Assembly (NCBI GenBank): GCA_964537555.1
Contig: CAZIAD010000008.1
Coordinates: forward strand, 38,276-102,275
Source: CAYRWR01 sp964537555
Lineage (GTDB): Bacteria; Spirochaetota; Brevinematia; Brevinematales; CAYRWR01
DNA length: 64,000 nt
Direction of reading: 5' to 3'
The notes under the pieces are model-generated. The model did not search any database, was not told the DNA's origin, and saw only the letters and a list, made by a program, of their open reading frames with translations. A program made the translations under genes and the position numbers. Shown one piece after another: positions 1 to 8,486 of the stretch; position 1 is the first letter of the stretch, and each line of letters begins with the position of its first letter.

Positions 1-1
1 C

Positions 2-271
2 GCAAAAAATGTTAAGACTGCTCTGGTGATATCCGAAGTAAGGGGGATCCTGCTCCTGGCCGGTACCCTCCAGGGCATCACTGTACACGAATTCACTCCC
101 TTACAGGTGAAGACCCAGCTTACCGGCTACGGCCGGGCGGACAAGTCCCAGATGCAGCACGCCATTAAAATGATACTGGGCCTGAAAGAAGTGCCAAAAC
201 CGGATGATGTAGCTGATGCCCTGGCCATCGCATTATGCGGGGCTTATGAAAATCTTAGTGTTCAATCATAA
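2..271 (+). CDS. ruvC: RuvC Holliday junction resolvase, C-terminal part
   Basis: The reading frame is open to the window edge, so this is the 3' half of a gene whose start lies outside. The visible 89 residues match the end of RuvC, the endonuclease that resolves Holliday junctions with RuvAB: the segment around SEVRGILLLAG, the KSQMQHAIKMIL helix and the closing DVADALAIALC block, which carries the last conserved catalytic aspartates. A GTG at 26 is only an internal codon. The next gene is unrelated htrA, 110 bases on, with its own promoter-like sequence. Identification is by recalled family motifs and is firm. Confidence 0.9.
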   Translation, partial: AKNVKTALVISEVRGILLLAGTLQGITVHEFTPLQVKTQLTGYGRADKSQMQHAIKMILGLKEVPKPDDVADALAIALCGAYENLSVQS

Positions 272-328
272 TTTGTCTATCCTCTTTCTTAACTCCTGAC
301 TCTAATATTTTATAAAAATAAGGCACTC

Positions 329-357
329 TTGATTTTTTCATAGAGCCTTATTAAATT
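329..357 (+). promoter_or_regulatory. Predicted promoter of htrA
   Basis: TTGATT at 329-334 and TAAATT at 352-357 are separated by 17 bases. The predicted transcript would start near 364, about 20 bases before the ATG. The -10 is only a moderate match. Confidence 0.45.
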
Positions 358-383
358 TCTATTATAAACATTTGGAGGATAAA

Positions 384-1871
384 ATGAAACTAAAACGCGG
401 ATTGATCTCTTCTACACTCATAACCCTGGCAATAACTGCGACCCTGATATCCGGTTCCTGTAACTCCAGTTATTCAAATACGGTGAATTTTAAAAAAGAA
501 AACAAAGAGGTCAGCAAAATAGAGGGGCTCAATGATGCCATCTCCATGCAAAAAGTGTTTCGTCAGATAGCTGAGACAGTGATGCCGGCTACCGTCAACA
601 TTTATGTAGAAAGCGAAGTCACAGTACAGAACCCTTATGCCCAAAACCCCTTCTTCAACGATCCTTTCTTTAAACGTTTTTTTGACGCACCCAACATGGA
701 TGAGGATCAAAAAAGAAAAATGGAAGCACAAGGTTCCGGAGTAATAGTCAGTCCAGACGGCTATCTGTTCTCAAATTATCATGTAGTAAAAAACGCCACC
801 AAAATCACAGTACTGCTGTCTGATAACCGGGAATTTAAAGCCAAACTAATAGGCACAGACCCGGAGACGGATATTGCCATACTGAAGATCGAAGGTAAAG
901 ACTTCCCTTATGCTGCAATCGGAGACTCTGATGAAGTCCAGGTGGGGGACTGGGCCATTGCCATAGGCAATCCCTTCGGCCTGGCTGGCACATTTACAGT
1001 AGGTTTTGTATCTGCCATGGGACGCCCGGGCATGATGTCAGGCTTTCAGAGCTTCATACAGACCGACACAGCGGTCAATCCCGGAAACTCAGGGGGCCCT
1101 CTGGTCAATATTCAGGGACAAGTCATCGGGATAAATACCGCCATTCAGTCCCGGTCCGGTGGATTTCAGGGTATCAGCTTTGCGGTACCTATCAACACTG
1201 TCATTAATGTGGCCAAACAGATCATCGAAAAAGGCAGTGTAGAGCGAGGCTTTTTGGGTATCTATCCCGATCAGCTCGATGAGACAACCCGTAAGCATTT
1301 TAAGCTGAACCCCAAAGAAGGGGTCATCGTGTCGAAAGTAGTGGAACACAGCCCCGCTGAAAAGTCAGGCATCCAACAGGGGGACATCATCACCAAAATC
1401 AATGGAAAGATGATCAATGACCCCGCCGAATTGCAGCGTATGGTAGGTAGCCTGGAGCCTCAGTCTAAAGTGAATATCGAGATTTTACGTAATAATGACC
1501 GAAAAGAGTATACTGTCACTCTCAGTAAACGGACTGAGCAAAAAACAGCCCAGAATGATGACACCAATAATGATGAAAGCCCTGATCCCAGCGGCAGTTT
1601 TCAGTATAAAGGAGTGACTTTCTCATCTGTGTCCAGTCAGGAGCTCAATGACAATGGGGCCAGCTATGGCGTAAAGATCACCGACATCGATCGTAACAGC
1701 CCCTTTGCCGGTTCAGTCAGAGTGGGAGAGATACTGGTAGGCATCAATAACACCCGGATCAAAGATATAGCCGACCTGAAACTCTTTGCGGATGCCCATA
1801 AGAATACAAAATCCTTTACTCTGCGCATCATTTATAAAGGCTACCTCTATTACAGAGGCATAGAAGGATAA
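384..1871 (+). CDS. HtrA/DegP-family periplasmic serine protease
   Basis: Envelope quality-control protease and chaperone that degrades misfolded periplasmic proteins. The start is the ATG at 384, placed behind GGAGG at 374-378; an upstream TTG would contain that ribosome site. The N-terminus (495 residues in all) is a signal segment ending LISGSC, so it may be a lipoprotein anchored in the periplasm. The trypsin-like domain shows the full triad: His133 in NYHVV, Asp163 in PETDIAILK and Ser236 in NPGNSGGPL. Two PDZ domains follow (roughly residues 270-380 and 400-490), joined by a polar Asn/Asp-rich linker, as in DegP and DegQ. It stands alone between ruvC and a convergent operon. DegP versus DegQ cannot be decided. 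Confidence 0.93.
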   Translation: MKLKRGLISSTLITLAITATLISGSCNSSYSNTVNFKKENKEVSKIEGLNDAISMQKVFRQIAETVMPATVNIYVESEVTVQNPYAQNPFFNDPFFKRFFDAPNMDEDQKRKMEAQGSGVIVSPDGYLFSNYHVVKNATKITVLLSDNREFKAKLIGTDPETDIAILKIEGKDFPYAAIGDSDEVQVGDWAIAIGNPFGLAGTFTVGFVSAMGRPGMMSGFQSFIQTDTAVNPGNSGGPLVNIQGQVIGINTAIQSRSGGFQGISFAVPINTVINVAKQIIEKGSVERGFLGIYPDQLDETTRKHFKLNPKEGVIVSKVVEHSPAEKSGIQQGDIITKINGKMINDPAELQRMVGSLEPQSKVNIEILRNNDRKEYTVTLSKRTEQKTAQNDDTNNDESPDPSGSFQYKGVTFSSVSSQELNDNGASYGVKITDIDRNSPFAGSVRVGEILVGINNTRIKDIADLKLFADAHKNTKSFTLRIIYKGYLYYRGIEG

Positions 1872-1927
1872 AAACACACACACCTCTTCCCTCAGGCCGG
1901 ATTAAGGCCTGATACCCCAAAACAGAA

Positions 1928-1952
1928 GGGGCTGTCTCAAGAAGACAGCCCC
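1928..1952. terminator. Intrinsic terminator between convergent genes
   Basis: A perfect 10-bp stem GGGGCTGTCT/AGACAGCCCC with a 5-base loop is followed by TTTATTATTT on the plus strand. On the minus strand it is followed by TTCTGTTTT. It can end htrA and probably also the minus-strand envelope operon. A weaker CAGGCC/GGCCTG stem lies just upstream at 1893-1911. Confidence 0.85.
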
Positions 1953-1974
1953 TTTATTATTTAACTATTCCGAA

Positions 1975-3162
1975 TTATAATCTAAACTGAACTCCGGCAA
2001 TGACTTTGTATAGAGGACTTAAGGCAGTGGCAAGAAAAGCATCGCCCTTCCAGAACAGGCCTCCGCTGGCCAGAACTGTGATATTCGGATCCAGCTTCCA
2101 GCTTGCACTGGCTGAGAGTTCCTGCCCGACCTGTGAACCGCTACCGGTATAAAATCCACCTACAGAATCGCCTACAGAGGGGCGGGTCATATAAAACAGA
2201 TTCAGTCCCAGCTGCAGTTTTTCCTGGAGCAGGTTTCCAGCTACACCCAGATGGAACAGGAGCAGATTGGAGAAGTCCGGGACCAGGATCTGCCCGGTCT
2301 GATAGACTCCCAGGGCATTATAGTTCTCAGAAGGGGCTGTATTAGTGTCATCCCCCCCGGCATAGGCCACCCGTGTGATCACAGCCAGCTGGGGAGAAAA
2401 CTGCAGCTGTAACTGCACATCAAAAGCCAGGGCAGAAATACTAACATTTGTGGAATACTGTCCCAGGCCATACACCAGGTTCAAGCCGTACTGCACAATG
2501 GAACCAAATTTTCCGGTCGCATTTAAGGATAGGAAAGACGGGTTGTAAGTACCCGCATTGGTATTGGTAGACATATCGGCAGAGTACAGATATCCCAGGG
2601 AAAGACTTCTGATAAGCACACCGTGTTTTTCCAGTATGATACCTGTCTGTAATCGTTCCGAACCATTGGCCTGATCTTCACTGGTCACGTTAAAGTCATT
2701 GACGTCCTGCGGTACCAGTCCGGAGTACATCAGATAAGCCCGCTGTTCAAAGCTGGCCAGTCTGCTTTTCAGGAACAATCCGTCAGACAGATTTCCCAGG
2801 ACTATGCCGCCAAACTCACTATATACATCTCTTCCCAGAGTAATTCCAAACTGGTCACTAGTGTATTTGAGATATAAACGGTCTACATAGAGTTTGTTTG
2901 TCCCGGTAGTAGGATGCAGGCTATTGGTCAATCCCAGATAGGTGTCTGTGAGACGAAATCTGATGGCAAAATCATCAGAAAAATTGAGGCTGGCCCTTAG
3001 ATTAGCTACATTAAAAAAAGAAACAAAGCCTTTATCGGCTGCATCTACACCTACAATATAAATGGGGATCTCACTTACCCCTATATCAAAATATACCGCA
3101 TAAGAACGTACTACACCGGAAAAGAGGAGAGCCAGAAACAGTATAAAAATCTTCTTCATCAT
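1975..3162 (-). CDS. Probable outer-membrane beta-barrel protein
   Basis: An exported protein of 395 residues with no family I can name. It has a clean signal peptide (MMKKIFILFLALLFSG, cleaved near SYA). The rest is rich in alternating aromatic and polar strands such as RLYLKYTSDQFGITLGRD, and it ends in AGVQFRL, a beta-signal-like C-terminus. This suggests a barrel of 14-18 strands. The second Met (3159) is better spaced from AGGAGG than the first. It is the last gene of the operon starting near 8204, six bases after the FecR-domain gene, so it may be the surface partner of the FecR protein and the lipoproteins. Function unknown. Confidence 0.65.
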   Translation of the reverse strand: MMKKIFILFLALLFSGVVRSYAVYFDIGVSEIPIYIVGVDAADKGFVSFFNVANLRASLNFSDDFAIRFRLTDTYLGLTNSLHPTTGTNKLYVDRLYLKYTSDQFGITLGRDVYSEFGGIVLGNLSDGLFLKSRLASFEQRAYLMYSGLVPQDVNDFNVTSEDQANGSERLQTGIILEKHGVLIRSLSLGYLYSADMSTNTNAGTYNPSFLSLNATGKFGSIVQYGLNLVYGLGQYSTNVSISALAFDVQLQLQFSPQLAVITRVAYAGGDDTNTAPSENYNALGVYQTGQILVPDFSNLLLFHLGVAGNLLQEKLQLGLNLFYMTRPSVGDSVGGFYTGSGSQVGQELSASASWKLDPNITVLASGGLFWKGDAFLATALSPLYKVIAGVQFRL

Positions 3163-3168
3163 CCCCTC

Positions 3169-3852
3169 CTACAGTCTTTCGGGTTCATTGCTGAGATTAT
3201 TTCGGGTGTAGTCAAAGACATCGTCCAGAATGTCATTGATGATACGCCAGGAGGTCTGATCATCTCTACTCCACTCCGAGGGGTCCAGATCAAACTGCTC
3301 ACGCAGCTCATTCAGCTTGTCTCTGAAATCACCTTCAAAGGTTATCATCATGTTCTGGCCTTCAGCCGTGGGGACTACTTCGCCGAAATTATTCAATACA
3401 TCTACCACATGCTGCAGTACCTGCACATCCATGCCGGCTGTGGGATAATAGATCACGACCAGCTCTGTACCCCGTACCGAGGCTGTGCCTTTGGGAGTCT
3501 TAACTTTGAAGGTGGCTTTTACTCCATCTACTTTTTGGAATTTTACCTGGACTTTTCCCATTTTCATATCCAGATTCTGATCTACTTTTGTGCCTTTATC
3601 ACTACTGGTCTCTTTATACGTGACCATAGACAGCTCTTTTACTATAAAGGTACCGTGAGCTGAGGATACTTTCATCTGACCATTAACACCAGTCATGATT
3701 CTGGTATTATTATCGATATTCATGCCCACTCTGGCTTTTTGCCAGGCACCCCCGCTCATCACATCTACCTTTCCGCTCACAGAGATGACCTTTCCGGCAA
3801 ATAACTGACTGGCCAGGAGCAGCATTGCTGCAATCAGGCTTGATCTTTTCAT
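3169..3852 (-). CDS. FecR-domain exported protein
   Basis: A 227-residue secreted protein with a signal peptide (MKRSSLIAAMLLLASQLFAG) and a FecR domain. The visible family marks are the opening GKVISVSGKVDV strand and the TPKGTASVRGTELVV segment (about residues 120-140). FecR domains sense or bind envelope ligands, and in spirochaetes they often stand free of a sigma factor. None is encoded nearby. The start at 3852 follows AAGGAG; a longer frame from 3867 would contain that site and overlap the upstream gene. The C-terminal 60 residues are acidic, helical and unclassified. It lies between a small exported protein and the beta-barrel gene. Confidence 0.8.
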   Translation of the reverse strand: MKRSSLIAAMLLLASQLFAGKVISVSGKVDVMSGGAWQKARVGMNIDNNTRIMTGVNGQMKVSSAHGTFIVKELSMVTYKETSSDKGTKVDQNLDMKMGKVQVKFQKVDGVKATFKVKTPKGTASVRGTELVVIYYPTAGMDVQVLQHVVDVLNNFGEVVPTAEGQNMMITFEGDFRDKLNELREQFDLDPSEWSRDDQTSWRIINDILDDVFDYTRNNLSNEPERL

Positions 3853-3853
3853 A

Positions 3854-4273
3854 TTATTCTCCTTCACTTATATTTTCACTAACGGGCTGACTGGCAGAGA
3901 AAAACTCTATCAGTTCTATCCCATTCACTTTACGGTTCCAGGAATACCCCTGGGCTACGATCTTATGATATTTCAGGCTATGGGCCGCATAGCGACGGTT
4001 ATGGAAGATCTTATACATAACTCCTCCCTTAACCTGTTCGGCCTCTATGAGGATAATACCCAGCTTGCCGATATCCAGAGTGGATTTTACATCCAGCTTT
4101 TTTACGACCTCATTTTTCATTAGGTCTACTTTGGATACCTCAGATACCAGGGATATAGCGTCGTTTACTGTTGCCTGGTCTTTATCCATGATATCCCTTA
4201 ACTCTTCATTGGAAATGGCAAACATTCCACTGGCCATTAACAGCAGGCTTAAGATGATACTTATTTTTTTCAT
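3854..4273 (-). CDS. Small exported protein of unknown function
   Basis: A 139-residue protein with a signal peptide (MKKISIILSLLLMASGMFA) and no motif I recognise. The mature part starts with an Asp/Glu/Lys-rich helical region and then has a mixed segment ending FFSASQP. No cysteines, repeats or membrane segments are seen after the signal. The ribosome site AGGAGGAG is strong. It sits 20 bases after the fourth PD40 lipoprotein and one base before the FecR gene start, so it is very probably co-translated with them and acts in the periplasm. Confidence 0.65.
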   Translation of the reverse strand: MKKISIILSLLLMASGMFAISNEELRDIMDKDQATVNDAISLVSEVSKVDLMKNEVVKKLDVKSTLDIGKLGIILIEAEQVKGGVMYKIFHNRRYAAHSLKYHKIVAQGYSWNRKVNGIELIEFFSASQPVSENISEGE

Positions 4274-4293
4274 GTATATGTCTCCTCCTTTTT

Positions 4294-5256
4294 TTATAAT
4301 CCTAATATATGATTGATCAGATTGGTAACAGGGTATAGCTGGGTTGCATTGTTTAGGGTGTGGGTATTATATCTATATAGATCAAAATCATTACCTATAC
4401 GCTTACTGGAAAAATAGACCTTTTTTTCTGATCCAAAAAAGTCTACAAAAACGCATTGATCTGTATACGCAGAGCTCCATTCAAGAGGAAAGGAGTTGAA
4501 ATTTGTGGAAAGACTCATACTCATAAAATATGCATCAATATCCAACATCCAGCTGCTTTGCCCGTTCTGCCGGCATTCCAATACTGAGTACGTGGCATCA
4601 TCCTGAATGTACTGATTGTTTTGCATACTTCCGGAATATATATTATTTGAGAACGACTGACTGAAAAGTGGAGTAATAGAAGTGTCCCACTTGCTACTGA
4701 AGGTATTAAACATATATCCTGAAACAGTTTTCGATCCATTAAATACCAGGATATTCCCCGGACTGGACAAAGTATCACTGACATTTATACCCAAGGCAAT
4801 CACATCAGAAGGAAGTTCTTCATCCTGAGTATTACTTATAATACTAAAATCCAGGGGATTCAACAGGAAACTCTTAATGATTACGGCTCCCCCCGCATTT
4901 GCCAGATAAGATAAGACTACATTTGTTCCATTCATCACTACGATAGGCCATTTATCCTGAGAGCTGGTGTTACTTATGCGGGACCTGCTCAAAAAGAGCC
5001 CATTTGCATCCATTCTGGCCATATATATATCAAAATCTCCGTCTCTGTCTGATGCATAAAACAGGATTGGCTGAGGGTCATTATTGCTTAACCTAAAGAC
5101 AAATGGGCTGACTTCATTAGGGCCTGCCTCAGATAAATATCCTCCACCCTGCATAGCCAGCGTGACAGCCTGATCTCCGGAAGGCGATACTGGATTAAAA
5201 TATCCCGAGCATGAACTTACACCCCATAACAGCCAGATAACAAATATTTTTTTCAT
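4294..5256 (-). CDS. PD40-type lipoprotein, fourth of four tandem paralogues
   Basis: A 320-residue lipoprotein with lipobox VSSC followed by SGYFN, the same mature N-terminus as its three upstream paralogues. Near residue 70 is a WD40-like/PD40 (TolB-type) motif, YASDRDGDFDIYMARM. A second copy near the end reads YFSSKRIGNDFDLYRYN. The centre (about residues 100-250) is not conserved with the paralogues. PD40 repeats form beta-propeller blades that bind proteins or sugars; with only two recognisable blades the fold is uncertain. This copy is the most diverged (KR replaces DR in the last motif). It follows the third copy by 31 bases. Confidence 0.75.
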   Translation of the reverse strand: MKKIFVIWLLWGVSSCSGYFNPVSPSGDQAVTLAMQGGGYLSEAGPNEVSPFVFRLSNNDPQPILFYASDRDGDFDIYMARMDANGLFLSRSRISNTSSQDKWPIVVMNGTNVVLSYLANAGGAVIIKSFLLNPLDFSIISNTQDEELPSDVIALGINVSDTLSSPGNILVFNGSKTVSGYMFNTFSSKWDTSITPLFSQSFSNNIYSGSMQNNQYIQDDATYSVLECRQNGQSSWMLDIDAYFMSMSLSTNFNSFPLEWSSAYTDQCVFVDFFGSEKKVYFSSKRIGNDFDLYRYNTHTLNNATQLYPVTNLINHILGL

Positions 5257-5287
5257 ACTATGTCTCCTGATTAATTTCTATTCTAAT

Positions 5288-6256
5288 TTACTGAATTGGT
5301 ACAAAAGGGCTTACATAGGGATACAAATCTACTAATTCATCATAGGTATTATTATTATAACGATAAAGATCCAGATGTCCATTCATATACCGGTCAGAAG
5401 CAAAGTATATCCTGGTGTTATTAATAGTAGCGGTATCAAAAAAATCCACAAATGGATGCATATCATTAGCCTCGGAGCTCCACTCAGGCATAATCAATAC
5501 CTGATCAATCAATAAACTGGCGTTGGGATCATTTATCATTATACGGGTAAGCAGTTGATGCCGGTTATTGGTAATGATTTCAAACATATAAAAATAACAT
5601 TCACCTGAATTAATAGCTACCTCTTTACCGTTCCCTGATTCAACTATTAAAGGGGAAAAATCAGCATTCTGATCAAAAACTAAACCAGAAGAGGCTGAAT
5701 AGATATACCAGTCTACCGTTTTATTGGAATTTACCAGGAAAAATACCCCTGGATCCACTAGATTAGTGGTATGATGCATAATAGATTGTACAGAATTGGT
5801 TAAATAAGTAGTATAGCTATTTGTAGAGTCAAGAGTGCTATTTAAGAGGTGCGTTTCTATTTGTGATATTCCACCAGTGCTTCTGATAAATGAAATCACA
5901 ATCCCTTTACTACCATTCTCATGTTCAGCCCAGTAGACTACAGGAAAACTTTCATCATTACTGGTGTTTATATTAAGATCCATTTTCTGAGGTGTCTGAA
6001 ATCTTCCATCGATATTCATTTTGGCATAATAAATATCAAAATCTCCTCCCTGATCTGAGGCATAAAATAGGATAGGGTTCTGTCCATCTATGTCTCTATA
6101 TAAAAAGGGAGAGATTTGGTCTGATGTTTCCCTGGAAAGAGTCTGGCCATCTTCAGTGGCCAAAGATTGAGCCTGAATATCGCTCTGCCTACCCTGGTTA
6201 AAATACCCTGAGCAGGATGATAGCAGGAATAATATCATGACACCATAAATCTTCAT
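5288..6256 (-). CDS. PD40-type lipoprotein, third of four tandem paralogues
   Basis: A 322-residue lipoprotein with lipobox LSSC and the shared SGYFNQG mature start. The proximal PD40 motif reads YASDQGGDFDIYYAKM and the distal one YFASDRYMNGHLDLYRYN, with VDFF before the latter as in the other copies. The middle of the protein differs freely from its neighbours. The start follows GGGGGAG by 5 bases. It is probably anchored in a membrane facing the periplasm or outside. Its role is unknown; from its position it belongs with the FecR protein and the barrel at the operon end. Confidence 0.75.
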   Translation of the reverse strand: MKIYGVMILFLLSSCSGYFNQGRQSDIQAQSLATEDGQTLSRETSDQISPFLYRDIDGQNPILFYASDQGGDFDIYYAKMNIDGRFQTPQKMDLNINTSNDESFPVVYWAEHENGSKGIVISFIRSTGGISQIETHLLNSTLDSTNSYTTYLTNSVQSIMHHTTNLVDPGVFFLVNSNKTVDWYIYSASSGLVFDQNADFSPLIVESGNGKEVAINSGECYFYMFEIITNNRHQLLTRIMINDPNASLLIDQVLIMPEWSSEANDMHPFVDFFDTATINNTRIYFASDRYMNGHLDLYRYNNNTYDELVDLYPYVSPFVPIQ

Positions 6257-6274
6257 AATCTCCCCCCGGAGTTA

Positions 6275-7216
6275 TTATTTAAAAGGATTTTGAGGCACTA
6301 CCTCATAAAAGTTCAGTGTATTATAGCGGAAAAGGTCATAATCCCCGCTATCGCCCCTGTCACTGGCAAAATATACTTCCCCATTGCCCCCAAAGTCAAC
6401 AAAAGGCCATCGATCGTTATAGGAGGAGGCATACTCATTGGGTGTATCCACTTTTTTAATTTGCCTGTAAGGATTGTAAGCCTCATATTCATAGGATATT
6501 GAAATTTGCTTGTTTCCAAAAAGTTTTTTCTCAAGAATATATACTCTTTCATTCCAATATGAAGCCAGGCTTTTATTCACATTTATGCCTGAATATGAAT
6601 TCGTGAGGACTGGATCTGTTAAATACGAACCATACATCAAGTCCCATGAACCAAAGTACGAATTAACACTATATACTCTTGCCAGATTCTCATTATACAC
6701 CCATAAGTTTGCAAAAATATTAGTTGAGGAGTATATTAACCCTGATACGGGATAACCCATATAATAGGGGAAAGTTGTGGAATTGATACTGAAATCTGGA
6801 TTTATACTGGCAGTAACTATATTCGAGATATTTCTAACAAATGTAATAATGGGCAAAGCCATTCCATTCCCGTCATCTATAAATCCTACCAGAGGAAGGA
6901 TCTCGTCTGCATCAGAGTAATTAATGCTTGTTCCCATTTTTACAGGTATTTGAAAACTCCCATCGATATTCATCCTGGCATAATATATATCATAAGTCCC
7001 ATCCCTGTCACTGGAGAAGAACAGCACCGGATTATTACCATTGGTATCCCGGTATAAAAAAGGAGTGATGTCGTTGGATGGGCCGGATAGGTATCCTCCA
7101 TTGTTTTCTATAGCTAGAGTATGGACTAATTCATTCCCATTTGATCCCTGAGGCGAAAAATAGCCGGAGCATCCTGATACAAGTAATATAATGAAATATA
7201 AAGTGATTTTTTTCAT
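6275..7216 (-). CDS. PD40-type lipoprotein, second of four tandem paralogues
   Basis: A 313-residue lipoprotein with lipobox VSGC and the shared SGYFSPQG. The open frame continues 50 codons upstream, but the hydrophobic signal MKKITLYFIILL starts at 7216, one base after the upstream stop codon (TAA-T-ATG), so translation is probably coupled. PD40 motifs SSDRDGTYDIYYARM and YFASDRGDSGDYDLFRYN frame a variable centre. It is closest to the first copy in both motifs. Function unknown. Confidence 0.75.
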   Translation of the reverse strand: MKKITLYFIILLVSGCSGYFSPQGSNGNELVHTLAIENNGGYLSGPSNDITPFLYRDTNGNNPVLFFSSDRDGTYDIYYARMNIDGSFQIPVKMGTSINYSDADEILPLVGFIDDGNGMALPIITFVRNISNIVTASINPDFSINSTTFPYYMGYPVSGLIYSSTNIFANLWVYNENLARVYSVNSYFGSWDLMYGSYLTDPVLTNSYSGINVNKSLASYWNERVYILEKKLFGNKQISISYEYEAYNPYRQIKKVDTPNEYASSYNDRWPFVDFGGNGEVYFASDRGDSGDYDLFRYNTLNFYEVVPQNPFK

Positions 7217-7217
7217 A

Positions 7218-8204
7218 TTAGCTCTCACTCTGGGTACTATTAGTCGTCTCAAAAGGGTTGACCGGTAATACATTGGATAGACTATAGGAATTATAGCGGA
7301 ACAGATCATAATCTCCGTTTTCTCCCCGGTCAGAGGCAAAATAGACCTTGGCATTGTCTGGTACATCTACATAGGGCCATCTGTCATTGTAAGAAGAAGT
7401 GTACTCACGGACTGGATAGAGCTGGCTGATCTGTCCGGGAGGGTTCGTTCTGGTGAAGTAATAACTTATATAGAGCTGCGACCGATAATCTGCATTAAAC
7501 TCCATGAGATTTACATCTCCCGAGTAAGCATTATTGCCGTCATTAAAATAATATATTGATTGCAAACCCGGTAAAGGACTGGTCAAATAATTGGTAGCTT
7601 CATAATATATTCTTTCATAGAATGGGGACCAGCCATAAGTCTTAATATCTGAGCTGTAATCATCTACTACCCATAAAGTGGGGTAATAATAATCATTTAC
7701 TACAAAGAGTGAACTGACTGGCCAGTATTGGTAGAAGAAAGAGTTTGAAATGAATACTGAAAACTCAGTATCAGTCTGGTAGGTGCAGATAAAATTTGAA
7801 CCTCCCACAATCCTGACAAAGCTTAGCAATAAAATATTGGAATAATTATAATCATAGGCATAATAAACCTGCGGATACAGTTCCTGGTTTGTCAGATTGA
7901 TTATGCTTTCAGATAGTTTTTTTAGTTCCTGGAATTTACCATTTCCATTCATAGGAGCATAATATATATCATAATCTCCATCACGATCGGAGGAGAAAAA
8001 TAATGCCGGGTTTTGTTTGTTCATATCCCGATAAAGATAAGGAGAAATCTCATTTGAAGGACCGGAAAGATATCCCCCTCCACCCTCGATAGCCAGAGTA
8101 TCTGCCAATTGATCTCCAGTGACATCCCCCTGATTAAAATACCCTGAACATGACCATAAGCACACACTTAAGACCAAAACCGTCCCCATTAACATATTTT
8201 TCAT
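7218..8204 (-). CDS. PD40-type lipoprotein, first of four tandem paralogues
   Basis: A 328-residue lipoprotein and the first gene of the operon. The signal MKNMLMGTVLVLSVCLWSC ends in a lipobox and is followed by SGYFNQG. The start at 8204 is set by GGAGGGAG five bases upstream; the 20 extra codons of the longer frame contain no signal. PD40-like motifs SSDRDGDYDIYYAPM (near residue 80) and YFASDRGENGDYDLFRYN (near residue 300) match TolB-type propeller blades. The Tyr/Asn-rich centre is unlike the other copies. The family as a whole is unnamed to me. Confidence 0.75.
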   Translation of the reverse strand: MKNMLMGTVLVLSVCLWSCSGYFNQGDVTGDQLADTLAIEGGGGYLSGPSNEISPYLYRDMNKQNPALFFSSDRDGDYDIYYAPMNGNGKFQELKKLSESIINLTNQELYPQVYYAYDYNYSNILLLSFVRIVGGSNFICTYQTDTEFSVFISNSFFYQYWPVSSLFVVNDYYYPTLWVVDDYSSDIKTYGWSPFYERIYYEATNYLTSPLPGLQSIYYFNDGNNAYSGDVNLMEFNADYRSQLYISYYFTRTNPPGQISQLYPVREYTSSYNDRWPYVDVPDNAKVYFASDRGENGDYDLFRYNSYSLSNVLPVNPFETTNSTQSES

Positions 8205-8306
8205 TCTATCTCCCTCCATTACTAAACCCCATTTAACTGTATCACCATTTAGCACAGAATTCAAGCGCAGAGCCTAATTTTTGGAGACTATCCATTATCT
8301 ATATTT

Positions 8307-8335
8307 ATTGTATAACTTCAAGTAAAAAAATACAA
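8307..8335 (-). promoter_or_regulatory. Predicted promoter of the lipoprotein-FecR-barrel operon
   Basis: On the minus strand TTGTAT (8335-8330), 17 bases, TACAAT (8312-8307). A second possible promoter (TTGAAG, 16 bases, GATAAT) overlaps it downstream. The 280 bases between the operon and the neighbouring terminator hold nothing else I can identify. Confidence 0.5.
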
Positions 8336-8438
8336 GTTATATTCCTAGTATACGACTATTTATTATAGAGAGCTATATTGAAGTTCATCCTGCCCAGGCA
8401 CAGTTTCCCCCACATAAAATATGAGATGACTATTCAAA

Positions 8439-8464
8439 AAGCCCCACTCCTGAGAGCGGGGCTT
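8439..8464 (-). terminator. Intrinsic terminator after the TPR gene
   Basis: AAGCCCC pairs with GGGGCTT, with an inner CTC/GAG stem and a CTGA loop. On the minus strand the stem runs into TTTTTGAATAG. It closes the rpsA-TPR transcript. Confidence 0.85.
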
Positions 8465-8486
8465 GTATTATGATTGATTAGACTTC

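Noticed and set aside
6275..7366. A longer start for the second PD40 lipoprotein at 7366
   Set aside because: The added 50 residues overlap the previous gene and would bury the signal peptide.
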